A stretch of 64,000 bases of DNA from Prorocentrum cordatum (taxonomy: Eukaryota > Sar > Dinophyceae > Prorocentrales > Prorocentraceae): positions 15,001-79,000 of the forward strand of contig CAUYUJ010002731.1 of NCBI GenBank assembly GCA_963575745.1. Direction: 5' to 3'. A program made the translations under genes and the position numbers. Below are positions 52,894 to 64,000 of this stretch, piece by piece (position 1 is the first letter of the stretch; every line of letters begins with the position of its first letter). Below the pieces are notes generated by a model that saw only the letters and a list, made by a program, of their open reading frames with translations, was not told the origin of the DNA and ran no database searches.

Positions 52894-53919
52894 ACGTGCG
52901 GATTTTGAGCGAAACATAAACAAATACTCAAAACATGCTGGGGGTGGGCCCTCCGCAACTCGTGGCGCTGGCAGAGCCCCGGGACAGGCAGAACGGCACA
53001 GCAGAACTCCGCGGCAGACGAGCAGGAGAGACCACCCAACGCTTGGTCTTCTCGTGCTGCAGGCGTGCACCCAGCGCAGCGAGAGGAATCACAACGTTGG
53101 AGGCCTGGGTTCCTCTCCTCGTTCGGGGGCGTCCATGCGGGCGGCGTGCAAAAAGGGTGTTTGGCAAATCATGGCCAAGGCACGTGCGAGGCCCAGGGGG
53201 AGAGAGAGAGAGAGAGAGAGAGACGCACTGCCAGAAGATGGGGCTACGATATCTGGGAGATATCATGGCCCACCCCTATCCATCACCCCTAGCCATCACC
53301 CCCCTCTCGGCCGCCCCCGATTCGTCCTTCTCCTTCCTGCCCACCGCCGCCCGCGCGGCCTGTCAAGCTGCAGTATGCTCGTGGCCCTGCGGCCAGGCCT
53401 CCTCTTGATCCTCTTGCTGCCGTGGTCCCTCGCGTAGTCCGCGGGCGACACGCCGCCGACCGTGGTGTTGCCTCCAGGGAGGGAGGCAGGATCGAGGATG
53501 GAGGCCGAGGACGCAGGATCGAGGTTCGAGGGCGCAGGCGAGGGCGAGGGCGCAGGAATGGAGGAGGGCGAGGGCGCAGGAACGGAGGAGCGCGAGGGTG
53601 CAGGATCGAGGATCGAGGCTTTCGGACGCGAGTGGGCCTCTGGAGGCGATCTGGGGACCTCTGCAAGGCCTCCGGGACGCCTCCCCAGGCCTCCACGACG
53701 CGAAAGGCCACGGCGCACGAACGGGAACAGAGTTGGCGGCGAGGCCACGGCGAGAGAGCGCGCCACGCGACACTCAGGAGCAGCACAGGAGGTCGACGGA
53801 TTACCCCTCGGAGGGTGACGAGGGGGAGGGGGGGGGGGGACGGTGCGACCAACCAGGGAGTGTTCACGGGGCAAGGGTGCGCGCGCGCCGCCCGCGCCCA
53901 GAGCGTCCCCACGGATATC
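52894..53919. other. No gene supported; short GA tract (53200-53222)
   Basis: Between 53480 and 53620 GGCGCAGGA/GAGGGCG phrases and ATCGAGG recur (imperfect 9-12 bp repeats). No domain. Confidence 0.5.
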
Positions 53920-54295
53920 TACTCCTCCTCCTCCACCTCCTCCTCCTCCTCCTCCTCCTCACCTCCTCCTTCCTCCTCCTTCCTCCTTCCTCCTCCTCCT
54001 CCTCCTCAAGGGCTCCCCGCACTCCGCCTCCGTCCGCTCCCTCCTCCTCCTCCTCCCCTTCCTCTCCCTTCCTCCTCCTCCACTATACTTCTCCTCCCCT
54101 CTTCCTCCTCCTCCTCCTTCCTCTCCTCTTCGTCCTCGTCCTCCTCCTCCTCCTCCTCCTCCTTCCTCCTCGTCCTCGTCATCGTCTTCATCCTCCTCTT
54201 CCTCCTCCTCCTCCTCCTCCTCCAACTCTTCCTCCTCCTCTTCCTCCTCCTCCTCGTCCTCCTCTTCCTCGCCATCCTTCTCCTCCTCCTCATCC

Positions 54296-54327
<32 letters not shown>

Positions 54328-54330
54328 GTA
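53920..54330. repeat. CTC array, interrupted
   Basis: CTCCTC triplets with TTC and GTC interruptions over 400 bp. Confidence 0.95.
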
Positions 54331-54875
54331 ACTCGTAACCGCCGAATTTTGGTTTTCTGTCGCAGGTGTGCCAGGAACGCATGCCAGAGATGAACGGGCC
54401 TATATTTTCAATGCCGCCCTGGGGCCCAAAGGGTGATCGGGGGTAGGCTGAATCGGCTGTGGCAAGGGTTACACCCCACCACCAACCGGCCCCTATAGGG
54501 GCTTCCTGGAGTTGTTGGCTCGGCTCGGGGGCGGCCCGATGCGGCCTAAACTCCCACGGCACGAAGACGTAGGGCGTGGTGAACCATTATGGCCCGCTCA
54601 ATCCCGCTGAATCTTCCTACTCCTCCCTGCCCACTTTCGACGACGACGCAGACGGCGGCGGCGGCGGCGGCGCGAACGCGCGCCATAACAGAGCGCGTGC
54701 GCCGCTCGCGAGGCCCGCCCCCGCGTCCACGGCTCCGCGCGGGGCCTTGGCCGTGCCTGGCGAAGAGACTCCAGGAGATGATGTTCCCCTGGCTCCCCGC
54801 AGTCGGCCCCGTCCGCTCTGGGCTCCCGCTCCCGCTCTCTCGCTCCTATCATCTCCCCTGTCTGCTCCAGCTCCC
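54331..54875. other. No gene supported
   Basis: Includes a short CGG run (54655-54670). Frames overlap without domains. Confidence 0.5.
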
Positions 54876-54950
54876 CAAACTCCCTCCTCCTCCTCCTCCT
54901 CCTCCTCCTCCTCCTCCTCCTCCTCCTCCTCCTCCTCCTCCTCCTCCCTC
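54876..54950. repeat. (CTC)n microsatellite
   Basis: Pure CTC triplets. Confidence 0.97.
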
Positions 54951-55069
54951 GCGGGCGGCGCCGCCGTCGACGCCGCCGCCTCCGAGGCCGCCGCCGCCAT
55001 GATCACCACCTCCATCACCCTCATCATCCTCATTATCCTCGGCGTCCTCCTCCCCTCTTATTATGATTC

Positions 55070-55781
55070 GCAGTCGCGTTAGCATTCTTGTTAGTATCAA
55101 TATGATCATTGTTAACGTTATTATGTTGCTTGTATGCATTCTTCGTATTCGTCTGATTATTATTATCAGTCGTAGTGTTCGTCTGATTAGTCTCGTTATT
55201 GGTACTTCTATGATACTGTTATGAGTATCGTTATTGTTGTTACTAGTATTGTGATTATTCTTTTTCAGCATCACCATCATCATCATAATCATCATCACAA
55301 TAAGCATCAGCAGCATCATCAGTATCGTCATCATCATATTCTTATTCGCCAGCATCAGCATCGGTACCTTCAGCTTCAACATCATCCTCATCATCATACT
55401 CAGTATTACCATCATCGTCAGCAGCATCATCAGCATCATCATTGTCATCGTCGTCGTCATCAGCAGCATCATCCACATCATCAAACCGATCAAAACCATC
55501 ATCATCACCAGCGTCATCTTAATCTTCATATTTATCTTCATCCTCACCATCGTCTTCACCACCACAATCACCATCATCATCATCATCATCGCATCATCCT
55601 CACAGCCATCATCACCACCATCAGCATCATCATCGTCATCATCAGCATCAGCATCATCATCAGCATCATCGTCAGCAGCATCATCACTATTATCATCATC
55701 ACCACCACCATCATCATCATGACAATCCTCATCATCATCATCATCAACATCATCATCATCATCAACGTCATCATCATCATC

Positions 55782-55868
<87 letters not shown>

Positions 55869-55915
55869 TCCAGCAGCAGCATGCTCAGCCGAACCATCAA
55901 CAACCGGCATAGTCA
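55070..55915. repeat. Hexamer-type array grading into (CAT)n
   Basis: 55070-55260 consists of degenerate ATTAGT/ATTCGT hexamers. 55265-55870 is CATCAT with CAG and CAC variants, becoming pure CAT at 55765-55870. Confidence 0.95.
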
Positions 55916-56059
55916 GCATCATAAGCATCACCACCACCACCACAGCCACCAGTACCCGCAGCAGCGCCACCACGATCTCTGGAACCAGCACCACACATCC
56001 GACGGCCCTGTCGGCGCGCGTAAGGGGCTTTTCCGTTTTTGACTCGTCGTCGCCGCTCC

Positions 56060-56270
56060 CCTCCTGCTCCCCTCCTCCTCCTCCTCCGCCTTCCTCCTCC
56101 TCGTCGTCCTCCTCGTCCTCCTCGTCGTCGTCGTCGTCGTCGCCGCTCCCCTCTTCCTCCTCCTCCTCCGCCTCCTCCCTCCTCCCCTCCTCCTCGTCGT
56201 CGTCGCCGCTCCCCTCCTTTGACGCTTTTTCGTTTGAGTCGTCGTCGCCGCCGCCGTCGCCGCTCCCTCC
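56060..56270. repeat. CTC/GTC triplet array
   Basis: CTCCTC and CGTCGTCGT triplets with intermixed CCG; every frame is low complexity. Confidence 0.92.
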
Positions 56271-57469
56271 CTGTCCCTGGGCCCTCCGGGGGGGGGTCCC
56301 AGGAAGGGGTCCCATGGGGGGTAGGGGACGCCCAGGGGTTGTGACCCCACACCTGGGGGGAGCACCCCTCCCTGGGAGAAACTTCCCCTTTGGATCCCTT
56401 GCCTCTCAGACGGCTCGAGCTCACTCGTGCCGCGGCTTGATCCAAGAGGGCCCTGAAACAGCCCAAGATCGCTCCAGGACGGCCCAACATACCTTCGGCG
56501 GCCTCAGAAAAGCTCCCAAGACGCCCCAAGAGGGCTCCAAGCCCCAAGAGGGCCCCGAGAGGCGAAAATCAAAGATTGTCATACAATTTCAACCGTGTTT
56601 CGCGTCCTCCCCTTTTCGAGCTTCCGACGCTCTCCAAGACGGCCCAGGAAACCACCAACATCGCCCCAAGATGGTCCAACAGGCTGCCGAAAGCGCCCGA
56701 AAACAACCCAAGACGGCCCCACGACCGCCCAAGAGGCTCCCAAGACTGCCGGACAGGGCCCCAGGCTGGCAGGGGGGGGCGGCGGCGGGAGGAGCGGGGC
56801 GAACGGGACAGGCACGAGAGCCGTAGCAGGTGCAGGGGGCTGGCAGGAGCGGGAGCAGCAGGCAGCGGGGAGGGGAAAGCTGGGGTTCGTCCTTGCTGAT
56901 TGACGGGACCTCGTGACGACTCCCGCGAGGGGGCCGCATCGGGACTCACGACGACCCCGCTGCGAGAATCCGCTCAGCCAGGCTGACCTGCATGTGAGGT
57001 TAGGCTGATTGGCAGTCTCTGGTCGAGTGCTAATGAGAGTCGCCAGAGTCTGCCTGCGCGCGGGGCAGAGGCAAGAGAGGCGCGGGGAGGACTGGGAAGG
57101 GCAGGAAGATGGGCGAGGGGAGGTAATCACAGGTTGTGAACCCAGGCGAGATTTCTGAAAAGCGGCTGGGGTTCAGAATTCGAAAGATGTCTACAGCCAG
57201 ATGAGCCCCAGCGAGGGTGTCCGTTACCCCAGCGTCGATTGAACTCGCACGGGTCGAGTTCACAAGTGGTCGCAGAGGGGGGGGGGCGACGGTGTAGGGT
57301 CAGAGGAAGAAGAGGGAGGAGCGGAAGGAGAGGGAGGAAAGGGGCAGAGAGAACGAAGAGGACAGACTGAGGGATAATCGGAAACGGAAGAGAAGAGAGA
57401 TAAGAGTGAAGAGTGGAGGAATGGAGGTGAAGAGGGGACGAGGGGAGGCGGACGTTGGAAGAGCAGCAG
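56271..57469. repeat. Degenerate GGCCC-AAGA minisatellite, locus 4 (56440-56770), otherwise no gene
   Basis: CAGCCCAAGATCGCTCCAGG, CCCCAAGAGGGCTCCAAGCC and similar units occupy 56440-56770. 56770-57469 is GC-rich then purine-rich with no domain. Confidence 0.65.
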
Positions 57470-57596
57470 TACGAGTTCCTCCTCCTCCTCCAAATCCTTC
57501 TCCTCCTCCTCCTCATCTTCCTCCTCCTTCTCATCGTCCCCCTCCTCCTCCTTCATGTCCTCCTCCGTTTCCTCCTCCTCCCCTCCTCCTCCTCTT
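57470..57596. repeat. CTC array joining the ACT array
   Basis: CTCCTC triplets with TTC and GTC, passing directly into TACTACTAC at 57597. Confidence 0.93.
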
Positions 57597-58190
<594 letters not shown>

Positions 58191-60600
58191 GAACGCCGTG
58201 CCCGTCCGGGCCCCACGCCGTGCCCGTCCGGGCCCCACGCCGCACGCTCCGCCCGTCCGGGTCCCACGCCCCACGCCGTGCCCGCCCGGGTCCCACGCCC
58301 CACGCTGTGCCCGTCCGGGTTCGCGCTTGCGTGCCTCAGGAATCCCTGAAGTGTATAAGCGCCCACGAATCCTGAGGGAATCCTAATGGAATCCTGAAAT
58401 GCTAGCGAATCCGAAGGGAATCCTAATGAATGCGAGCGACTCCGAAAGAATCCTAAGGAATCCTAAGGAATGCCAGCGAATCCAAAGGAATCCTAAGGAA
58501 TCCGAACGAACGCTAACTAAGGAATGCTAGCGAATCCGAAGGAATCCTAAAGAATCCTACCGAATCCTCAGCGAAGGAATCCGAAGGAATCCTTGCGCAG
58601 ACTGCACGCCGTTCCCGTCCGAATTCGCGCTTGCGCGCCTCAGGAATCCCTGAAGTGTATGAGCGCCTAGGCATCCTGAGGAAATCCTAAGGGAATCCTG
58701 AAATACTTGCGAATCCCAAGGGAATGCTAAGGAATGCTAGCGAATCCGAAGGAACCCCAAGGAATCCTAAGGAATCCGACCGAATCCTCAGCGAATCTAA
58801 ATGGAATCCGAAGGAATCCTTGCGCAGACCGCACGCCGTGCCCGTCCGGGTTCGCGCTTGCGCGCCTCAGGAATCCCCGAAGTGTATGCGCCTAGGAATC
58901 CTCAGGGAATCCGAAGGGAATCCTGAAGGAATGCTAGCGAATCCGAAGGGAGTTCTAAGGAATGCTAGCGATTTCAAAGGAATCCCAAGGAATCTTCAGA
59001 ACCGAAGGAATGCTAGCGAATCCGAAGGAATCCTAAGGAAGCCGAATGAATCCTAAGGAATGCTAGCGAGTCCGAAGGGAATCCTAAGGAACCCTAAGAA
59101 ATCCGCAGAATCCTCAGCGAATCCAAATGGAATCCTAAGGAATCCTTCCACAGACCGCACGCCGTGCCCGTCCGGTTTGGCACTTGCGCGCCTCAGGAAT
59201 CCCTGAAGTGCATGAGCGCCTAGGACTCATGAGGGAATCCTAAGGGAATCCTGAAATGCGAGCGAATCCTAAGGGAATGTTAAGGAATGCTAGCGAATCC
59301 GAAGGAACCCTGAGGAATCCTAAGGAATCCTACCGAATCCTCAACGAATCCCAATGAAATCCCAAGGAATCCCTGCGCAGACCGCACGCCGCGCCCGTCC
59401 GGGTTCGCGCTTGCGCGCCTCAGGAATCCCTGAAGTGTATAAGCGCATAGGAATCCTGAGGGAACCCTGAAGGAATGCTAGCGAATCCGAAGGGAGGCCG
59501 AAGGAAACCTAGCGAATCCTGAAGAATCCTAAGGACTCCTAAGGAATCCTACCGCATCCTCAGCGAATCCCAATGGAATCCTCAAGGATCCTTGCGCAGA
59601 CAGCACGCCGTTCCCGTCCGGTCTCGCGCTTGCGCGCCTCGAGAATCCCTGAAGTGCATGAGCGCCTAGGAATCCGAAGGGAATCCTAAGGGAATCCTGA
59701 AGGAATGCCAGCGAATCCGAAGGGAATCCTAAGTAAACCTAGCGACTCCGAAGGAATCCTAAGGAATCCGAAGGAATCCTACCGAATCCCTAGCGAATCC
59801 TAATGGAATCCCAAGGAATCCTTGCGCCGACCGCACGCCGTGCCCGTCCGGGTTCGCGCCTGCGCGCCTCAGGAACCCCTGAAGTGCATGAGCGCCCAGG
59901 AATCCCGAGGGAATCCTAATGGAAACCTGACGTGCTAGCGAATCCGAAGGGAATCCTCCGGAAACCTAGCGAACCCGAAGGAATCCGAAGGAATCCTAAG
60001 AAACCCCACCGAATCCCCAGCGAACCCCAACGGAATCCTAAGGGATTTTTGCGCAGACCGCACGCCGTTCCCGTCCGGGTTCGCGCTTGCGCGCCTCAGG
60101 AATCCCTGAAGTGCACGGGCGCCTAGGAATCCTGAGGGAACCCCAAGGGGATCCTGGAATGCATGCGAATCCTAAAAGGGAATGCTAAGGAATGCTACCG
60201 AATCCGAAAGGAACCCTACGGAATCCCAAGGAATCCTACCGCATCCTCAGCGAATCCAAATGGAATCCTAAGGAATCCTTGCGCAAACCGCACGCCGCGC
60301 CCGTCCGGGTTCGCGCTTGCGCGCCTCGAGAATCCCTGAAGTGCACGAGCGCCTAGGAATCCTAAAGGAATCCCAAGGGAATCCTAAAGGAATGCTAGCG
60401 AATCCGAAGGGAGGCCGAAGGAAACCTAGCGAATCCTGAAGAATCCGAAGGAATCCTAAGGAATCCGACCGAATCCCAAGCGAATCCTATCGGAATCCTC
60501 AGGAATCCTCGCGCAGACCGCACGCCGTTCCCGCCCGGGTTCGCGCTTGCGCGCCTCGGGAATCCCTGAAGTCCGGGTTCGCGCTTGCGCGCCTCTGGAA
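58191..60600 (+). repeat. Satellite of about 229 bp, nine to ten units with internal sub-repeats
   Basis: GCACGCCGT-CCCGTCCGGGTT starts units at about 58603, 58831, 59157, 59383, 59603, 59833, 60060, 60290 and 60520. Spacing is 220-230 bp except one interval of 326. Each unit has CGCGCTTGCGCGCCTCAGGA, ATCCCTGAAGTG, then many GAATCCTAAG/GAATCCGAAG steps. The left edge (58191-58320) repeats only the GCCGTGCCCGTCCGGG block. Confidence 0.95.
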
Positions 60601-61619
60601 TTCCCGAAGTGCATGGGCGCCTAGGAACCTTGAGGGGATCCGAGGGGGAATCCCGAGGAAGTATCTGGGAATATAATATATATTATATATATTATATATA
60701 TATATATATATATCCATATACATATACATACATACATATATATATATATGAATAGATATATGTATATATAGGTATATATAAGTAAAATGCATGTTTGTGT
60801 CTATATACATATATAGATATACAAGTATATATATATGTAAATATATAGATGTGTAAATGTGTATGTACGCATGCATGTAAATATACATGTATATACGCGT
60901 TATATATATGTATATGTATCTACATACGGCCATCATAAACATCATCATCATGATGATAACCACCAACATCATCTTCATCATCGTCGTCATCATCAGCATC
61001 ACCACCATCATCGTCATGAACCGTGACCATCACCAGCATCATCACAATCATCACCAGCATCATCATCACCATCATAATCATCATCATCGCCACCATCATC
61101 ATCATCGTCATCATCGTCGTAATCAACATCGTCATCGTCCTACATCAGCATCATCATCGTCATCACCGTCATCATCATCATCACCCGCATCATCGTCATC
61201 GTACTAATCGCCACCAGCACCACCATCATCATCGTCATCATCGTCATCATCATCATGATCATCACCTTCTTCAACATCATCATCATCATGATGTGAGCTC
61301 CCAAATGCAACCTCAGCAGACATCTATTGAGCAACCCACATGCAAGCAATGCAAAATAATGCAACAAGCAACCCAATGCAAAGCAACGCAATACCTTCGG
61401 AATCGAACACGGCGGACCCGGACGGAGACGGCGCCCCCTTCCATCATGCTCGATTGCATGGGCGGGGGGCAACTTAAAACCGAAAACCGAGCGTCAAACT
61501 CTTACGGTGAATTTATGTTCTAAGATCAAACATCGGCCACATAAACCCTTAAAACATATACTTCAGTGCCGAGGAAAGAGAAAGACAGCGACACATCTTC
61601 AGAACAGCGGTTCACTACT
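60601..61619. repeat. TA-rich array (60665-60925) and (CAT)n array (60930-61300)
   Basis: TATATA/CATATA/ATGTAT, then CATCAT with ACC variants. 61300-61619 has ordinary composition with ATGCAA repeats near 61310-61395 and no gene. Confidence 0.92.
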
Positions 61620-61639
61620 ACACGGCCCGGACGGGCACG

Positions 61640-61695
61640 GCGTTACCTACTACTACTACTACTACTGCTAATACTAATACTACTACTGCTACTAA

Positions 61696-61726
<31 letters not shown>

Positions 61727-61806
61727 GACGACTACTACTACTACTACTATTACTACTACCACGATTACTACTACTACCATGACTACCACTACTACCACTA
61801 CTACTA

Positions 61807-61837
<31 letters not shown>

Positions 61838-62439
61838 CACTACTACTAGGACTACTACTACTACTACGACTACTACTACGACGACTACTACTACTACTGC
61901 TACTACTACTACGACTACGGCTACGACTACTACTACTACGTCTACTACTACTGCTACTACCACGACTACTGCTACTACTACTACGACCACTACTACTACT
62001 ACTACGACGACGACCACTACTACTACTACTACTACCACCACTACTACTACTACTACTACTACGACTACTACTACGACTACTACTACGACTACGATTACGA
62101 CTACTACTACTACTACTACTACTACTATTTCGACTGCTGCTACTACTACTACGACCACCACCACCACTACTACGAGGACGAGGACTACTACTACTACTAC
62201 TATTACTACTACTACTACTACGACTACTACTACTACTACTACGACTGCTACTACTACGACTACTACGACTACGATTACTGCTACTACTACTGCTGCTACT
62301 ACTGCTACTACTAGCACTACTACTACTACTACCTACTACATACTACCTGCCACCGAAACCCAATTACCTACTACTACTACAACTACTACTACTACTACTA
62401 CTACTACTACGGCTACTACTGCTACTACTACTTCTACTG

Positions 62440-62472
<33 letters not shown>

Positions 62473-62756
62473 TTACTACTGATACTATCGCGACGACTAC
62501 GACTACTAGTATTACGACTACTACTACAACTACTACTACTACGACTACTACTACTACTACTATTACTACTACTACTACTACTACTACCTCTTCCACTACT
62601 ACTACTGCTACTACTACTACTACGACAATGTCTACGACTAGGACTATTACTACGACTACTACCACGACGACTACTACTACTACTACTAATACAACCACTA
62701 CTACTACGACTACTACTAGTACTACGACGACTATTACTACGACTACTACTACTACG

Positions 62757-62791
<35 letters not shown>

Positions 62792-62844
62792 TACCACTAC
62801 CACTGCTACTACTACGACTACTACGACTACTACTACTACTACTA

Positions 62845-62881
<37 letters not shown>

Positions 62882-63200
62882 GTCGAGTAAAACTACGACT
62901 ACCACCACCACTACCACTACTACATCTACTTCTTGCATGAACACTACTACTACTGATACGACGACGACTACTACTACTACGACTACTGCTACCACTGTTA
63001 CAACTACTACAACTACTACTACTACCACTAATACTACTACTACAACTGCTACAACTACTACAATTACACGAACACTACCACTAATACTACTACTACTACT
63101 GCTACGAAGACGACTACTACAGTTAATACAACTGCCAGTAAAACTCCTAGTACAACCACTGCTAACACAACTGCTACTTACTACTACTACTACTTCTAGC
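61640..63200. repeat. (ACT)n array, right of the satellite
   Basis: About 1.55 kb of ACT triplets with ACG, ATT, GCT and ACA variants, opening a 569-codon Thr frame that I do not regard as a gene. It starts after CCCGGACGGGCACGGCGTTA. Confidence 0.97.
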
Positions 63201-63671
63201 AATACGACTACAAACATGTTTTTTTTTATTTTTCGTTCGCCGCAGCAGTCGGTGCCCGGCGGCGCCTCGACTTGAACAGCTCAACAGAATAGAAGGAGCA
63301 CTCCCCTCGTAACCCGCGAGCAGATGCGTCGAGGAGCGCATTAGCAAATGCACGTGAAGGTCAAGCTTTCAACGTGTTTTCTGTTGCAACGCTATCCTCT
63401 GTTGACCTTCACTGGAAAGGAACGCTAACAGCTAACCGCCGCTGCGTGGTCATCGACATCATTGGCGCAGGCATCGCGTCGGCAATATAAGATCATGATA
63501 TCAGATGTTCGCATGACGCTAGCGTCGTGACTTTGATGTGGGCGCCCAACGCCATCGAAAGCGCGCGCGCTCGCTTGTGCTGCGTTGCGCGCGGGCGCAA
63601 ATTTCGCGCCCGCGCCTGGCCCGCGCGCAGGCGGGCGAGCAGGGCGCGCGGGCCGCCTCCCGCTTTCCTGC
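63201..63671. other. No gene supported
   Basis: Ordinary composition turning very GC-rich after 63540. No domains. Confidence 0.5.
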
Positions 63672-63855
63672 GCCTCGCGGCGCGCGGCCCCACGAGAAGG
63701 GCCCGCGCGCGCGAGGGGGGCGACAGCATGTGCCTCGCGGCGCGCGGCCCCGCGCGAAGGGCCCGCGCGCGCGCGAGGGGGGCGACGGCATGTGCCTCGC
63801 GGCGCGCGGCCCCACGCGAAGGGCCCGCGCGCGCGAGGGGGAAGCGACGTCATGG
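63672..63855. repeat. Three tandem copies of a 60-62 bp GC-rich unit
   Basis: GCCTCGCGGCGCGCGGCCCC starts at 63672, 63732 and 63794. Each copy ends GCGAGGGGG-GCGAC-GCATG. Confidence 0.92.
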
Positions 63856-64000
63856 GCGTTGCTCGCTTGCTCTTCTGCTCGCTTCGCGTCGAACGCCCCG
63901 TGCAGTCGCGCCGCGGGGGTCGCGTCGGGGCGGATCGCGGCGCGCCTCGGGGTCGTGCGGTGTGCAAGCATTGGTGCCTGCATCTTGCAGGCATGTGCGC
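63856..64000. other. Window end, nothing recognised
   Basis: GC-rich; includes GGTGCCTGCATCTTGCAGGC, a small palindrome. Confidence 0.5.

Noticed and set aside
54849-56315. A 488-codon minus-strand frame rich in Asp, Met and Glu
   Set aside because: It is the CAT and CTC arrays read as GAT/ATG/GAG; no complex sequence.
61566-63275. A 569-codon Thr-rich frame
   Set aside because: Direct translation of the ACT microsatellite; the opposite strand gives an equally open Val frame.

Overview
This window looks like dinoflagellate nuclear DNA. The strongest evidence is three copies of a sequence close to the dinoflagellate spliced leader (core GCCATTTTGGCTCAAG) lying directly in front of minus-strand reading frames near 6.3, 8.96 and 14.35 kb. 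The best of them has one mismatch over 21 bases. A spliced leader inside genomic DNA is the known mark of a trans-spliced mRNA copied back into the genome. A gag-like protein and a decayed LINE of types common in dinoflagellates, very low gene density and heavy simple-sequence content agree. No tRNA, rRNA or bacterial-style operon was seen, and no gene could be given a firm cellular function.

Regions. (1) 1-3.4 kb: an ACT microsatellite, a decayed stretch, and an 81-bp minisatellite. (2) About 3.48-14.79 kb: the most gene-like and most interesting part. Four genes or gene remains all lie on the minus strand, enclosed by AT-rich arrays of a GAGTTAGC motif that run in opposite directions at the two ends. 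From right to left they are a two-exon unknown gene (14300-11624), a small unknown gene (10275-9695), a 612-residue unknown protein (8932-7094) and a transposase-like gene broken by small slips (6313-4027). I read this as a multi-gene mobile element or the remains of one. (3) 15-27 kb: simple repeats, foldback elements and short inverted-repeat elements. (4) 27.1-29.9 kb: a decayed LINE on the minus strand with endonuclease and reverse-transcriptase remains. (5) 30-42 kb: repeats and a possible frame-broken gene at 32.3-33.7 kb. (6) 42.6-43.8 kb: an intact 389-residue retrotransposon gag-like protein on the minus strand with two predicted membrane segments. (7) 44-57 kb: minisatellites, inverted-repeat elements and microsatellites. 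(8) 57.6-63.2 kb: two ACT arrays flanking a satellite of about 229 bp. (9) The end is GC-rich with a 60-62 bp tandem repeat.

Several families of non-coding inverted-repeat elements recur: a TA-target family of about 184 bp with four copies, one with its empty site preserved in a neighbouring duplicated unit; a nearly identical pair of about 183 bp at 21.4 and 46.3 kb; a 200-bp foldback family; and a family of about 165 bp with three copies. Most long open frames elsewhere are artefacts of triplet repeats, which stay open in every frame.
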